A stretch of DNA of 64,000 nt from CAVSMC01 sp963798655 (GTDB lineage Bacteria; Pseudomonadota; Gammaproteobacteria; Burkholderiales; Casimicrobiaceae): positions 1,149,298 through 1,213,297 of the forward strand of contig CAWCUH010000004.1 in NCBI GenBank assembly GCA_963798655.1. Direction: 5' to 3'. A program made the translations under genes and the position numbers. The notes beneath the pieces were generated by a model. It searched no databases, had not been told where the DNA came from, and saw only the letters and a list, made by a program, of their open reading frames with translations. Positions 45,101-54,075 of the stretch are shown piece by piece. The stretch's first letter is position 1; every line of letters starts with the position of its first letter.

Positions 45101-45501
45101 GCAACGACGGCGAGAACCAGGCGCGCTACTCGATCGTCGACTTCGTGCTCGATCCGATGCCTTATGGCGGCGTCAACGGCGTCCTCGAGCCGCTCGACGC
45201 CGGCGTGCCGGTCGTCACGCTCGTCGGCAAGCGCCACGGCGAGCGCAGCGGGTATTCGATTCTCGCGAACCTCGGCGTGACGCAGACGATCGCCGCGAGC
45301 GGGCGCGAATATGTCGACGTCGCCGTGCGACTGGCAAACGACGCGCGGTTCATGGCCGAAGTGCGGGCGGCGATACGTGCAGCGCTCGCGCAGTCGCCGC
45401 TGACCGACCGCATCGCGCACACGCGATCGCTCGAGCGGGCGTACATCGCCGCGCTCTCGGCGAAGGCGCCCGAAGCGCTCGCTGCGACCCGATCGCCGTG
45501 A
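42142..45501 (+). CDS. giant TPR / GT41 protein with an extra degenerate GT41 lobe
   Basis: A 1119-residue protein with the order TPR (1-130), helical linker, a partial GT41-like N-lobe (LRVIALVAAPSEDAAAID to DVLVDLAGHAACVGP, DLAGH at 354-358), a second TPR array (about 430-640), and a full GT41 domain (IRVGYLSADLRDHVMGKMAW, LVDLSTHTKGAKPG, FVSGLKLTRRCLSLWREVL, FVLDPMPYGGVNGVLEPLDAGVPVVTL). The full domain should glycosylate protein or glycan acceptors; the first lobe has no partner nucleotide-binding half and is probably inactive. Start and stop both overlap neighbours, so it is firmly part of the 38589-47645 operon. Confidence 0.88.
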   Translation: MATPEYAQWLARGRTHQWEGRPVDAMLCYRRALRAEPRAADPRFHLGEVLWQLGRIPAAVSTWREATEITPDHLAPQLALAEALLATGDAPAAAATAARALQLAPGQIRAELVQSVAALTAAADAGDSARALAALQRIENILTRDVSLVRVAAVAGPLALALDRVPDSAERRALVSAIAAIAAANADAVAAMPALLVAQAIEHGGRGVRSIIGAAAARGYVHGDHEALRRLARAASIADPAAAATLAHLHSRICAQHFGAALALLWPLRTAGARLRVIALVAAPSEDAAAIDAVRMLLALPRAHFDIVIAVAGEAEELAPVADSGGARIVALTSSPGVDGARALAAFDADVLVDLAGHAACVGPMIAQRCAHVVITVATLASPHGPPLVDRVLPGIDALAQEVRARHAALATSAICPLDASQLAALWDDAVHAHRQRDLDGALERYARVLEAMPRHASALYLTGVAHREAGRTEAARAAFDAAVDAAPDYVDARLAAAAAATSAHDAERAVLLCIDGLERAPANVALWRALGHAHLGHRDGGAAASAFERALAIEPTDGETHYNHGVALQMQQRDADAARAYQRALAFRADLVDADFNLGVLFQRQGAADAASAAYENVIARDPTRVAAYRNLGEVLLDAGRVDRWIDNFRRFEQRFPSALPLAVQALEVCQYTGDFAGLERYLDGLRNQAFDAANEIELADSLEQLLYLLLYFDIEPELLLKCAQTYDATARHVYGDPLPRTSPRRAGKIRVGYLSADLRDHVMGKMAWSAIEHHDRERFELHFYSLSMQDDGWTQRFRGLARKFDVIADLQERDAALRIADDDLDLLVDLSTHTKGAKPGILALKPARVQITHVASAGTLGMSTVDFKLTDRYADVPENAAYQIEALLPMDGCVYPYRHVERAPTHPFAREALGIAADTVVIGAFVSGLKLTRRCLSLWREVLVRVPQAKLAFSPVNPALRALYQRLAAAGGIAGDRLLFLPQGRNDGENQARYSIVDFVLDPMPYGGVNGVLEPLDAGVPVVTLVGKRHGERSGYSILANLGVTQTIAASGREYVDVAVRLANDARFMAEVRAAIRAALAQSPLTDRIAHTRSLERAYIAALSAKAPEALAATRSP

Positions 45502-47645
45502 GCGAGCCGCGGATCGCGCGCGCGCAAGCGCTTCTCGAGGCCGGTGATGTAAATGCCGCGAAGACACTGCTCGACTCGATCCTCGCGTCGCGGGCAATCG
45601 ACGACCGCGCACGACGCAGCGCGTTGCTGTTGCGTGCACGCGCAAGCGAGGATCGTCGCGATCTCGCCGCCGCGATCGCCGACACGCGCGCCGCGCTGAC
45701 GCTGAACCCCGCCGACCCGCGAACGTACAACGCTCTCGGGTTGCTGTGCAGCGACGCAGGCGATCGTGCGGGTGCGCTCGCTGCATTCAGCCGCGCGACG
45801 GATCTCGACCCCGGCTACGCGCGGGCGTGGAACAATCAGGGCAACGCGCTGCGCACGGCAGGCCGCACGGCCGAAGCGATGGCAGCGTTCTCGCGCGCCG
45901 TCGCGACGCAGCCCGACTACGCGCTCGCCTGGAGCAATCTCGGCGCCGTGCAGCGTGATCTCGGCGACGATGTGAACGCCGAGGCGTCGCTGCGGCGGGC
46001 GATCGCACTCAAGCCCGACCTCGTGGCGGCGATGCTGACGCTCGCCGGACTGCTGCGCGGGCGAGCCGACATCGACGAAGCGGCGACGCTGTATGCGCGC
46101 GCCGCGCAGCTCACGCCGCGCGACAGCGGCGCGCTGTTCCTGCTCGCCGGCACGCTCGCGGAGCGCGACGACCTCGACGGCGCGCGGCACGCGTACGCCG
46201 ACGTGCGCGCGCGCAAGCCCGACGCGCTGCGCGCGGTGATCGGCGCCGAGCTGACGCTGCCGATGGTGTACGACGATTCGGCCGCGGTGGCAGATGCACG
46301 AGCGCGCTATGCGCTGGGCCTCGAGCGGCTGGCGACGCAGCTGCCGCCGCTCGCGCAACGGCGTCCGCTCGCCGATGTCCTCGACGACCTCCGCTGGTCG
46401 AACTTCCTGCTCGCGTATCAGGGCGGCGACGACCGAGAGCTGCAGGCGCGCTACGCGGCGACGATCGCATGCGCGATCGACGGCGTAGCGCCTGCAGCGC
46501 GCGAGCCGATCGCACGTTCCGACATCGGCGGGCGGCGCATTCGCATCGGCTTCGCGTCGGCGTTCTTCAGCGAGGGGACGGTCGGCATGTATTTCCGCCG
46601 CTGGATCGAGCGGCTCGATCGCGCACGCTTCGAAGTGACGCTGTACAACCTGCGTCGCGGCACCAACGCATTTCTCGCGACGCTCGGCGCCAACGCGGAC
46701 CGCGTGCGCACGTTCGACGGCGCCGCGCTCGCGCCCTCGGCACTCGCGCCCGCAATACGCGCCGACGAGCAGGACGTGCTCGTCTACCCGGAGCTTGGCA
46801 TGGACGGCACGTCGTTCGTGCTCGCGGCGCTGCGTCTTGCACCGGTGCAGTGTGCAGCGTGGGGACATCCGGTGACCACCGGCCATCCGACGGTCGACGC
46901 GTACTTCACGTGCGCACTGATGGAACCGGCCGATGCCGACGCGCACTATACCGAGCGGCTCGTCCGTCTGCCGGGCATCGGCACCGAGTATGCGCGCCCC
47001 GACGTGCCGGACGATGCGGCGCGCGCCCGATTCGGCTTGCCGAACGATGCGCCGCTGTGGCTGTGCCCGCAGTCGCTGTTCAAGATACATCCCGACAACG
47101 ATGCGTTGTTCGCGCAAGCGCTCGCGCGCGTTGCAAGCGCAAAGCTCGTGCTGTTCGAAGGACGGCATCCCGCGCTGACGGCAAAGTTCCTCGCGCGATT
47201 CGCAGCCGCCTGTGCGCGCGTGGACGTCGACAGCGCCGAGCGGGTCGTCGTGCTGCCGCAATGCAGCCATCCGGACTACCTTCGCATCAACGCCGTCTGC
47301 GACGCGATGCTCGACACGCTGCACTGGTCAGGCGGCAACACGAGCCTCGATGCGCTCGCGTGCGGCCTGCCGGTGGTGACGCTGCCCGGCCGCTTCATGC
47401 GCGGGCGGCAAAGCGCAGCGATGCTCGAGCTCGCCGGTGCGGCAGAGCTCGTCGCGCGCGACGAGGACGACTACATGGCGCTCGCATCGCGGCTCGCGCT
47501 CGACCGGCGTTATCGCGATTCGATGTCGGCACGCATCCGCGCCGGGCACGGGAAGCTCTTCGACGACGCGGCGCCGATCGATGCGCTGGCGACAGCGCTC
47601 GCCGATCTTGCCCGGAACGGCGTCGACGCGCTTTCGCGCAGCTGA
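45498..47645 (+). CDS. TPR / GT41 glycosyltransferase
   Basis: A 715-residue protein: N-terminal TPRs (about 1-240, for example YNALGLLCSDAGDRAGALAAFSRA), a linker, then a GT41 domain with IRIGFASAFFSEGTVGMYFRRWI, LVYPELGMDGTSF, LWLCPQSLFKIHPDNDALF and DTLHWSGGNTSLDALACGLPVVTLPG. This version resembles OGT-like and HMW1C-like enzymes that use UDP sugars. The GTG 45498 start overlaps the previous gene. It is the last gene of its operon and is convergent with the DUF5672 fusion. Confidence 0.9.
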   Translation: MSEPRIARAQALLEAGDVNAAKTLLDSILASRAIDDRARRSALLLRARASEDRRDLAAAIADTRAALTLNPADPRTYNALGLLCSDAGDRAGALAAFSRATDLDPGYARAWNNQGNALRTAGRTAEAMAAFSRAVATQPDYALAWSNLGAVQRDLGDDVNAEASLRRAIALKPDLVAAMLTLAGLLRGRADIDEAATLYARAAQLTPRDSGALFLLAGTLAERDDLDGARHAYADVRARKPDALRAVIGAELTLPMVYDDSAAVADARARYALGLERLATQLPPLAQRRPLADVLDDLRWSNFLLAYQGGDDRELQARYAATIACAIDGVAPAAREPIARSDIGGRRIRIGFASAFFSEGTVGMYFRRWIERLDRARFEVTLYNLRRGTNAFLATLGANADRVRTFDGAALAPSALAPAIRADEQDVLVYPELGMDGTSFVLAALRLAPVQCAAWGHPVTTGHPTVDAYFTCALMEPADADAHYTERLVRLPGIGTEYARPDVPDDAARARFGLPNDAPLWLCPQSLFKIHPDNDALFAQALARVASAKLVLFEGRHPALTAKFLARFAAACARVDVDSAERVVVLPQCSHPDYLRINAVCDAMLDTLHWSGGNTSLDALACGLPVVTLPGRFMRGRQSAAMLELAGAAELVARDEDDYMALASRLALDRRYRDSMSARIRAGHGKLFDDAAPIDALATALADLARNGVDALSRS

Positions 47646-47651
47646 CGCGCG

Positions 47652-49970
47652 TCAGCTCGCAAGCGCGCGCAACGACCCGGCGACGATCCGGACGACGCTA
47701 GCCCAATCGCCGACCGCCGGCTGGCGAAAGAGCCGCATTGTCGGGTACCACGGTGAATCGCCGCGCGCGACCCCCCAGCGCCAGTCGGCGGCAAACGGCA
47801 GCATGAGCCACGTGGGCCGCGCGAGCGCGCCGGCGAGATGCGCAATGCTCGTGTCGACGCTGATGATGACGTCGAGCTCCGAGACGAGCGCGGCGGTGTC
47901 GTCGAAATCGGCGTCGATCGGCAACGGCATCATCGCGTTTGCCGCGGCGAGCGTCGCGACGTCGAGCGCGGCGTCGCCTTTCTGCAGCGAGAACCACGCG
48001 ATGTCGGGCACGTCGAACAGCGTGGCGAGCGTGGCGAGCGGCACCGAGCGGCGGCGATCGTTGACGTGCTCTCGGTTGCCGGTCCATGCGAGCCCGACGC
48101 GCAGGCGGCCGGGCCGCGAAGCGACCAAACGTGCCGCGCGTGCGCGCCGTTCGCTGTCGGCGTGCAGATAGGGAACGTCGCGCGGAATCGATGCTGCGTC
48201 GATGCCCAGCGCGCCGGCGACTGACAGCAGTGGCAGCCACGCGTCGTGTGCCGGCGCGACATCGCCCGCGCCGAGCGTTCGGTCGACGCCGTGAATCGAT
48301 GCGAGCAGCCGCACCAGCGGTTGCGGCGCTCGCAGCATCACGCGCATGCCGCGATCGGCGAGCGTCGATGCGAAGCGCGCGAACTGGATGGCGTCGCCGA
48401 GTCCCTGCTCGGCTGCGAGCAAGAGCGTTGCGCCGCGCCGCGCGACGCCCTCCCAGCGCGGCGCGGCATCACGTGGCGTGCCCGCTCCCAGCTCGCGCAG
48501 CGTCAGGCGCGTGTCGTACGCCGGCCAGCCTTCGGCGAAGTCGGCGTTCGCGAGCAACGCGAGTGCGAGATTCCAGCGAGCCTGCGCAAATTCGGGCGCC
48601 AGCGCGAGCGCCGCCCGAAATGCGGCAATCGCGTCGGGCAGTTGGTTCAGCGCCTGCAGCGCGAGCCCCAGATTGTTCGACGCGATCGCGTGCGTCGGCT
48701 TCAACGCGAGCGCACGCCGGAACGCTTCGATCGCTTCGGCCGGCCGGTCGGCAGCAGCAAGCGCGAGGCCTAGGTTGTTGTGGAACTCGGGTTCGTGCGG
48801 GACTCCGCGTGCGGCGCGCTCGAGCAGCGGAAGCGCCTCGTCGAGGCGTTGGCGTTGCATCATGATGACGCCTAGATAATGCGTCGCGACAGCGTGCGAA
48901 GGCGCGAGCGCGAGCGCTTCGCGGTATCGGCTCTCGGCAAGATCGAAATCGCCGCGCTGATGTGCGCTCATCGCGTCGCGCACGAGCGCATCGGCTGACC
49001 GCGGAGCCATTGCCGGTGCGGCCGTCGGCGCAACGCTCGGAATCGTCGCGTTCGTGGCGACCGCGCGGGCGACCGTCGTGCTTGCGCCGAGCGCGCCATG
49101 GCAGTGCTTGTACTTGCGAGCGCTGCCGCATGGACAGGGATCGTTGCGTCCGACGGCGGCCGGCTTCGTCGCGTTGCGTTCGGCCAGCGCAAGCAGCGCG
49201 CGCGCTTCGGCGTGCTCGGCCGACGCTGCCAGCATTCGTCGCGCGAGCGCGATCGCCGCCTGCCACTGACCGAGAGCGACGCAGTTCTTCGCGAGTGCCA
49301 CGATTTGCGGCGAGCGTGCGATCGTGTCGGAGAACTGCGTTGCGAGCGCGGTCAGTTCAGCCGGCGGCACGACGCGGCAGAAGTTGAAAAGCCCGTGGAA
49401 GCCGAACGGCCGACCGATCGGGTACGCCGCCTCGAAAGCGAAGCGGTCCGCGGTCGCCTCGCTCGCGAATCGGATCGCGTACTCGCGCTCGAGCAGCGGC
49501 CGGAACGTTCGGCCGATCGTCAGATCCTCCGCTTCGACGAGCTCGATGCGCGGGTCCTGCAGCGCTTCGAGCAGCCGGTGCGAGCGCAGCGAGAAGCCGC
49601 CGTTGCCTACGCGCATGCCGTCGGCGTGCCAGAACCACTTCGCGCCGATGTAGTCGCAGTCGAGGAACGAATCGTCCCAGGCGGCGGGATTGACGATGTA
49701 GCCGTCCCACTGGATCAGCAGCACGTGCGCCGTGTCGACGTGCGGCAGCAGCGACTTCAGCACGAATCGCGAGTACGCGTCGCGCGAAGCGAGCGGTTCG
49801 ATCGCGACGACATCGATATCGGGCGGCACCGCAGCGCCGATCGCGGGTGTCGTCACGAACAGCGTTCGCGCGAAACGGACCTCGGAGCGCGATCGCTCGA
49901 TGGCACGCAGTGCGAGGACCGGGTTCGCCGTGTCGACGCAGCACAGCGTGACGCTCGCGAGATCCAGCAT
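47652..49970 (-). CDS. DUF5672 - SEC-C - TPR - GT9-like fusion protein
   Basis: A 772-residue multidomain protein. Residues 1-210 match the DUF5672 glycosyltransferase-like pattern (LIQWDGYIVNPAAWDDSFLDCDYIGAKW, GNGGFSLRSHRLLE). Residues about 273-291 are a complete SEC-C zinc motif (GRNDPCPCGSARKYKHCHG). Residues 310-460 are TPRs (YREALALAPSHAVATHYLGV). Residues 470-772 resemble the GT9/heptosyltransferase-like tail of TPR proteins (LLLAAEQGLGDAIQFARF, VGLAWTGNREHVNDRRRS, VISVDTSIAHLAGAL). Two glycosyltransferase-like units in one chain suggest consecutive transfer steps. It is the last gene of the minus-strand operon. Confidence 0.85.
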   Translation of the reverse strand: MLDLASVTLCCVDTANPVLALRAIERSRSEVRFARTLFVTTPAIGAAVPPDIDVVAIEPLASRDAYSRFVLKSLLPHVDTAHVLLIQWDGYIVNPAAWDDSFLDCDYIGAKWFWHADGMRVGNGGFSLRSHRLLEALQDPRIELVEAEDLTIGRTFRPLLEREYAIRFASEATADRFAFEAAYPIGRPFGFHGLFNFCRVVPPAELTALATQFSDTIARSPQIVALAKNCVALGQWQAAIALARRMLAASAEHAEARALLALAERNATKPAAVGRNDPCPCGSARKYKHCHGALGASTTVARAVATNATIPSVAPTAAPAMAPRSADALVRDAMSAHQRGDFDLAESRYREALALAPSHAVATHYLGVIMMQRQRLDEALPLLERAARGVPHEPEFHNNLGLALAAADRPAEAIEAFRRALALKPTHAIASNNLGLALQALNQLPDAIAAFRAALALAPEFAQARWNLALALLANADFAEGWPAYDTRLTLRELGAGTPRDAAPRWEGVARRGATLLLAAEQGLGDAIQFARFASTLADRGMRVMLRAPQPLVRLLASIHGVDRTLGAGDVAPAHDAWLPLLSVAGALGIDAASIPRDVPYLHADSERRARAARLVASRPGRLRVGLAWTGNREHVNDRRRSVPLATLATLFDVPDIAWFSLQKGDAALDVATLAAANAMMPLPIDADFDDTAALVSELDVIISVDTSIAHLAGALARPTWLMLPFAADWRWGVARGDSPWYPTMRLFRQPAVGDWASVVRIVAGSLRALAS

Positions 49971-50000
49971 GCGTCGCGCCGCGAGCGGGCCGTCGCTGCT

Positions 50001-51482
50001 TCAGGCCGTCGCGCGAGGCGCGGAAGCCGTCTCGGGCGCCGCGACCGGCACGTGCGGCGTGGCGGCGATGCTTTGCTGCGCGACGCTCGGCACGGAGGCC
50101 GACCAGCGTGCGGCAAACTCGCGGAAGGCGAGCACCGCAAAAATCGCGATGACCGGCGCGAAATGCAGCGTCGCACGGTTCACCGTCGTCTGCTCGGTCA
50201 CCCACGCGCGCGCCGTCGTGAATCCGAACACGAAGAACAGGAAGAGCGTGCCGGCCGCGACAACCGCGGTCAGCGGCGCGAGCCTCGGCACAAGGAGGCC
50301 GCGCCAAGCGAGCAGCGACGCGGCGATCGCCGCATACCAAAGCAGGTGCCAGTTGCCGAGCAGCAGGTAGCTTTCGACGAGCGCGCTCCATTCCGGCGCG
50401 TAATCGAGATGCAGTTGGTACCCGAAGATCACCGGATGCGTTTGCGCGAGGATGGCGAACAGCAGGAACGCGCCGCAAGACGCGGCGGCAGCGAGCTTCA
50501 GGCCCTGTTTGGGCCACAGCGCGATCAGCACGGCGGGTCCCACCGTTGCCGCCCAGGCGATTCCCGGGTTCTTCGTCTGCGTGCAGGCGGCGAGCAGCAG
50601 CAGTGCGATGGCCGCGTCGGCGAAGCTGCGGCTCGCGTTCCAGTGCAGGAATGCAAGAACGCCGATTGCGTAGAACGCGGCGAGCGGCAGGTCGGCGTAG
50701 CCCGCGAGCGCGACGTGCACGTTCGCGAGCGGCAGCGACGATACGAGGAACGCGGCGGCGAGCGCTTCGATCGCGCCGACGTCGAGTCGTCGCAAGCCGC
50801 CGTATGTCGCGAGCGCAAGCGCGACAGCGAACTGCCACCACGGCCAGTTCATCAGCGCGTCGTCCCACCGGCCGAGCGCATAGCAGGCCCATACCTGCAG
50901 CAGCGGGGCCGTCGGCGGATATTTCGGCGACGCGTCGAAGTAGAACGCGCCGTTCGCCGGGAACCACTCGCTCGAATAGGTGAACGGCGCGAGATGGCCG
51001 AGCTCGTACCAGACCCGCGCCTTGGTCGCCCACTGGATCCAGGCGTCCCAAGGGTACAGCGGTTGCCATTCGACTTCGAGTCCGAGCAGCACGAACCGCA
51101 GCGCGAGCCACGCGACGGCGATCATCCACATCGTCCGCATGCCGTCGGCGAGTCCCGGCGAGCGAACGAGCGCGCGCAGCGCGTCCGCACTCGCGCACGC
51201 GAGTCGAGCGCCGTCGCGCTTCCATGCGACGACAAACATCACGGCGGCGAGCGCGACGAGCGGCAGCGCGATCGACGCGACGCTGAAACGCAGGTGAGCG
51301 AGCGACAGCGCCCGCATCCACAACGTGAGAACGAACGCTCCTGCGAGATAGCCTGCGCCGGCGATCCACGCGATCTCGCCCGGCATCTCGACGTCGCGAG
51401 CGCGCCGTCGCACGACGTCGACGAGCGCGATGCCGAGCGCCCAGGGCAGCAGCAATCCGGCAGCGAGTCGCAGCGTTTCCAT
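50001..51482 (-). CDS. polytopic membrane protein, GT-C-like
   Basis: A 493-residue protein with about ten membrane helices. Between helices lies EWQPLYPWDAWIQWATKARVWYELG, whose PWDAW-W-KAR pattern recurs in uncharacterised GT-C-type membrane glycosyltransferases of polysaccharide loci; KYPPTAPLLQ follows in the next loop. No experimental function is known to me. It overlaps nothing but starts directly beside the gene at 51483, and its C-terminus is a soluble Ala/Pro-rich tail. A role in polymerising or decorating the glycan at the periplasmic face is inferred. Confidence 0.72.
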   Translation of the reverse strand: METLRLAAGLLLPWALGIALVDVVRRRARDVEMPGEIAWIAGAGYLAGAFVLTLWMRALSLAHLRFSVASIALPLVALAAVMFVVAWKRDGARLACASADALRALVRSPGLADGMRTMWMIAVAWLALRFVLLGLEVEWQPLYPWDAWIQWATKARVWYELGHLAPFTYSSEWFPANGAFYFDASPKYPPTAPLLQVWACYALGRWDDALMNWPWWQFAVALALATYGGLRRLDVGAIEALAAAFLVSSLPLANVHVALAGYADLPLAAFYAIGVLAFLHWNASRSFADAAIALLLLAACTQTKNPGIAWAATVGPAVLIALWPKQGLKLAAAASCGAFLLFAILAQTHPVIFGYQLHLDYAPEWSALVESYLLLGNWHLLWYAAIAASLLAWRGLLVPRLAPLTAVVAAGTLFLFFVFGFTTARAWVTEQTTVNRATLHFAPVIAIFAVLAFREFAARWSASVPSVAQQSIAATPHVPVAAPETASAPRATA

Positions 51483-52709
51483 TCAGAGAATTCGGAACAG
51501 CGCCGCGCCGCGGTCGGCGAGCAGCAGCTCGGCGGGCAGCGGTGCTCCGCCATCCCACCGCAGGCGCTTCTGCGAAGCGTCGTACTGGACGCCGTGGCGC
51601 TGGTAGACGACCACGTAGTCGCCCGCATGCAGCTGCGACGGCGGCGGCGCGGCGTTCTGGTATGGATCGAACCAGACGTTGTGCGGATACAGGTGATAGG
51701 CGCCGCGCCCGCGGAAGTAATGCGCGTCGGCGAGCATGAACACTCGGGCCGGTGTCGCCGGCATCTTCGCGCGCACCTTCTCGATGAACGCGAACAGCGG
51801 ACCATCCTCGGCCGCAAGGCGCTTTTCGCGCCAGTCCTTGCCCGCGTACTGCGCTGCCGTTTCGCGCACCTGTCGCCCGACGTTCCACATCCAGCGAGCG
51901 TCGAGCAGCGCCCATGACGCAACGAACAGCACGGCGAGCACCGCGGGCAGCGCGGCGGCACGTCCCTTGAGCCGAGCCCATGCAAACCACGCGCCGGCGG
52001 CGACGAGCACCGACGCGGCAAGCAGCGCGGGAAGCGGCAGATCCTGAATGTCGGCGCCGCCGGCGACCGTATTGATCGATGTGCCGCTCCAGGCTTCGAA
52101 CGCGAACCACTCGCGCATGCGATCGGAGAGCACTTCAAGGGCGCCCATCGGCTTCGCCGTTACGCCGCGGATGCGCACCGGCAGCGCGAACGGGCCGCGA
52201 ATCGACAATGCGAGCCCGGTGATGCGCCCGACCCAATTGGGATCGTCCTTGGTGACGACCGGCAGCAGCCGTCCGGAGGCAACCGGCACGCTGATCGCGT
52301 TGAGCTTCAACGGCGCGTAGTCGCTGCGCCAGATCATCTGCACTTCGGCGTTCTCGGGCAGGTCCACCGCGACCCACGCCACGGCGGGATAATCCGGCGC
52401 GCGGATATCGGTCTGCACGGTGATGAGCGCGATGCCCGAGCGTGGGCTGACGCCGCCTACGACGAGCTCGTCGTTGGCGATGCTCGCGCTGCCCTCGGCG
52501 AGCCTCAGCTCGCGCGCGCTCCAAGCGGTCGGCTCCGCGCTCGGAAACCACGCGCCTGGGACGGCGAAGGCGAGGTACGCGAGCAGGCATGCGCCGAGCG
52601 CGGCGACACCGAGCAGCAGCGCGGTCCGACCAGGACGCGCGCGCGACGTCGCCGCGGGGGCGCTCGTCTCGGAACTCAGTGGGCGTTGCGGCTCTTCAGG
52701 ATGTGCCAC
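51483..52709 (-). CDS. membrane protein with periplasmic domain, function unknown
   Basis: A 408-residue protein: an N-terminal helix (about 33-53), a beta-rich periplasmic region (IALITVQTDIRAPDYPAV, AEVQMIWRSDYAPLKLNAI), two further helices around 230-275, then a soluble C-terminal domain (VFMLADAHYFRGRGAYHLYPHNVWFD). The start is taken as GTG at 52707-52709, inside the wcaJ-like gene, because no ATG is available and this gives a basic/Pro-rich cytoplasmic start before the helix. It pairs with the membrane protein downstream (adjacent, no gap). I recognise no family. Confidence 0.68.
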   Translation of the reverse strand: MAHPEEPQRPLSSETSAPAATSRARPGRTALLLGVAALGACLLAYLAFAVPGAWFPSAEPTAWSARELRLAEGSASIANDELVVGGVSPRSGIALITVQTDIRAPDYPAVAWVAVDLPENAEVQMIWRSDYAPLKLNAISVPVASGRLLPVVTKDDPNWVGRITGLALSIRGPFALPVRIRGVTAKPMGALEVLSDRMREWFAFEAWSGTSINTVAGGADIQDLPLPALLAASVLVAAGAWFAWARLKGRAAALPAVLAVLFVASWALLDARWMWNVGRQVRETAAQYAGKDWREKRLAAEDGPLFAFIEKVRAKMPATPARVFMLADAHYFRGRGAYHLYPHNVWFDPYQNAAPPPSQLHAGDYVVVYQRHGVQYDASQKRLRWDGGAPLPAELLLADRGAALFRIL

Positions 52710-54073
52710 AGCGTGAGCACGATGATGCGAAGGTCGAACCACAGCGACCAATGGTCGATGTAGTAGAGGTCGTATTGTATCCGCTGCTCGAGGTCGCTGT
52801 CGCCGCGCAGATCGTTTACCTGCGCCCAGCCGGTGATGCCCGCGCGAACCAGATGCTTCTGCATGTACCCCGGCACCTGCTGGCGGAACCGCTCGACGAA
52901 CTCGGGCCGCTCGGGACGCGGGCCGACGAGCGACATCTCGCCGCGCAGCACGTTGATCAGCTGCGGCAGCTCGTCGAGGCTGTAGCGGCGCAGGAAGGCG
53001 CCGAAGCGCGTCGCGCGCGGCTCGCCTTGCCTCGCCCATACCGGACCGGAGTGCGCTTCGCTGTCTTTGGGCATCGAGCGGAACTTGAGCATTGCGAACG
53101 GCTCGCCGTTCCAGGTAATGCGCTGCTGGCGGTAGAGCACGGGTCCGGGCGAGGACAGCTTGACCCCGATCGCGATCAGCAGCCACAGAGGAGCGGACAG
53201 CAGCAGCGAGATGACGGCGATCACGTAATCCTCGATCGCCTTCAGCGTCGAATTGACACCGGAGTGCGGCGAGTCGGTGAGGTTCAGCACCGGCATGCCG
53301 GCAACTTCAGTCACCGAGTGATGCAGCAGATGAAAGCCATGAATGTCCGGAACGAAGCGAACGAGCGCGGATGTCTGGCGCAGGTCTTCGAGCAGCCGAC
53401 GGATGCGCACTTCCGCGCGGAGCGGCAGCGCGATCCACACCTGGTCGGCGGGCTGGTTCGCGAGGTCGGACGACACTTGATCGCAGGTGCCGAGCACGAC
53501 GATGCCGTCGATCGACGTGCCGGCAAGCACCGGATCGTCATCGTAGAATCCGCGCACGCTGAATCCGCTCCACGGCGCGTGCTTCAGCCGCGAGGCAATG
53601 TCGCGGCCGTGCCCGCCGGCGCCGACGATGACGACGTGGCGCAGATTGCGGCCGCGCCGGCGCAGGTAGCGCAGCACGCCGCGCACGGCGGCGCGCGAAC
53701 CGGTATGCGCGAGGAACCCGCCGGCCATCCACATCAGCGCCCAGGCGCGCGAGAAGTCGGTGCCCGTCTTCGTCAGGAACAGGAACGCGCCGCCGGTGAC
53801 GGCGATCGCGAGCCATGCGAGGAACAGTCCGCGAACCTCCTCCGCGAAGCTGATGCCGCGTTGCGACTGATAGAGGTTGAGCGACGGGAACGCGACCAAC
53901 GCGAACAGCGCGACGGCGAGCAGCGCGGCGACGTAGCGACCGGGCATGTCGGATTCGAACCCGAAGTACAGCTGATACGCGGCGACGCCGGTCAGCACGA
54001 CGAAGAGCGGATCAACGGCGCGCAGCACCGCGTCGAGCAGCGTCGCGTTGTCCTTGAGGAGGTTTCGCTCCAT
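52676..54073 (-). CDS. undecaprenyl-phosphate sugar phosphotransferase (WcaJ/WbaP type)
   Basis: A 465-residue initiating transferase that puts the first sugar-1-phosphate on undecaprenyl phosphate. It has an N-terminal block of four or five helices, a Rossmann-like middle (VVIVGAGGHGRDIASRL), a re-entrant helix near 275-295, and the catalytic C-terminal domain with KLSSPGPVLYRQQRITWNG, KFRSM, RRYSLDELPQLINVLRGEMSLVGPRPE and GITGWAQVNDLRGDSDLE. All catalytic Asp/Glu and Arg landmarks of the family are present. Which sugar it uses (glucose or galactose) cannot be read from sequence. Confidence 0.94.
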   Translation of the reverse strand: MERNLLKDNATLLDAVLRAVDPLFVVLTGVAAYQLYFGFESDMPGRYVAALLAVALFALVAFPSLNLYQSQRGISFAEEVRGLFLAWLAIAVTGGAFLFLTKTGTDFSRAWALMWMAGGFLAHTGSRAAVRGVLRYLRRRGRNLRHVVIVGAGGHGRDIASRLKHAPWSGFSVRGFYDDDPVLAGTSIDGIVVLGTCDQVSSDLANQPADQVWIALPLRAEVRIRRLLEDLRQTSALVRFVPDIHGFHLLHHSVTEVAGMPVLNLTDSPHSGVNSTLKAIEDYVIAVISLLLSAPLWLLIAIGVKLSSPGPVLYRQQRITWNGEPFAMLKFRSMPKDSEAHSGPVWARQGEPRATRFGAFLRRYSLDELPQLINVLRGEMSLVGPRPERPEFVERFRQQVPGYMQKHLVRAGITGWAQVNDLRGDSDLEQRIQYDLYYIDHWSLWFDLRIIVLTLWHILKSRNAH

Positions 54074-54075
54074 CG

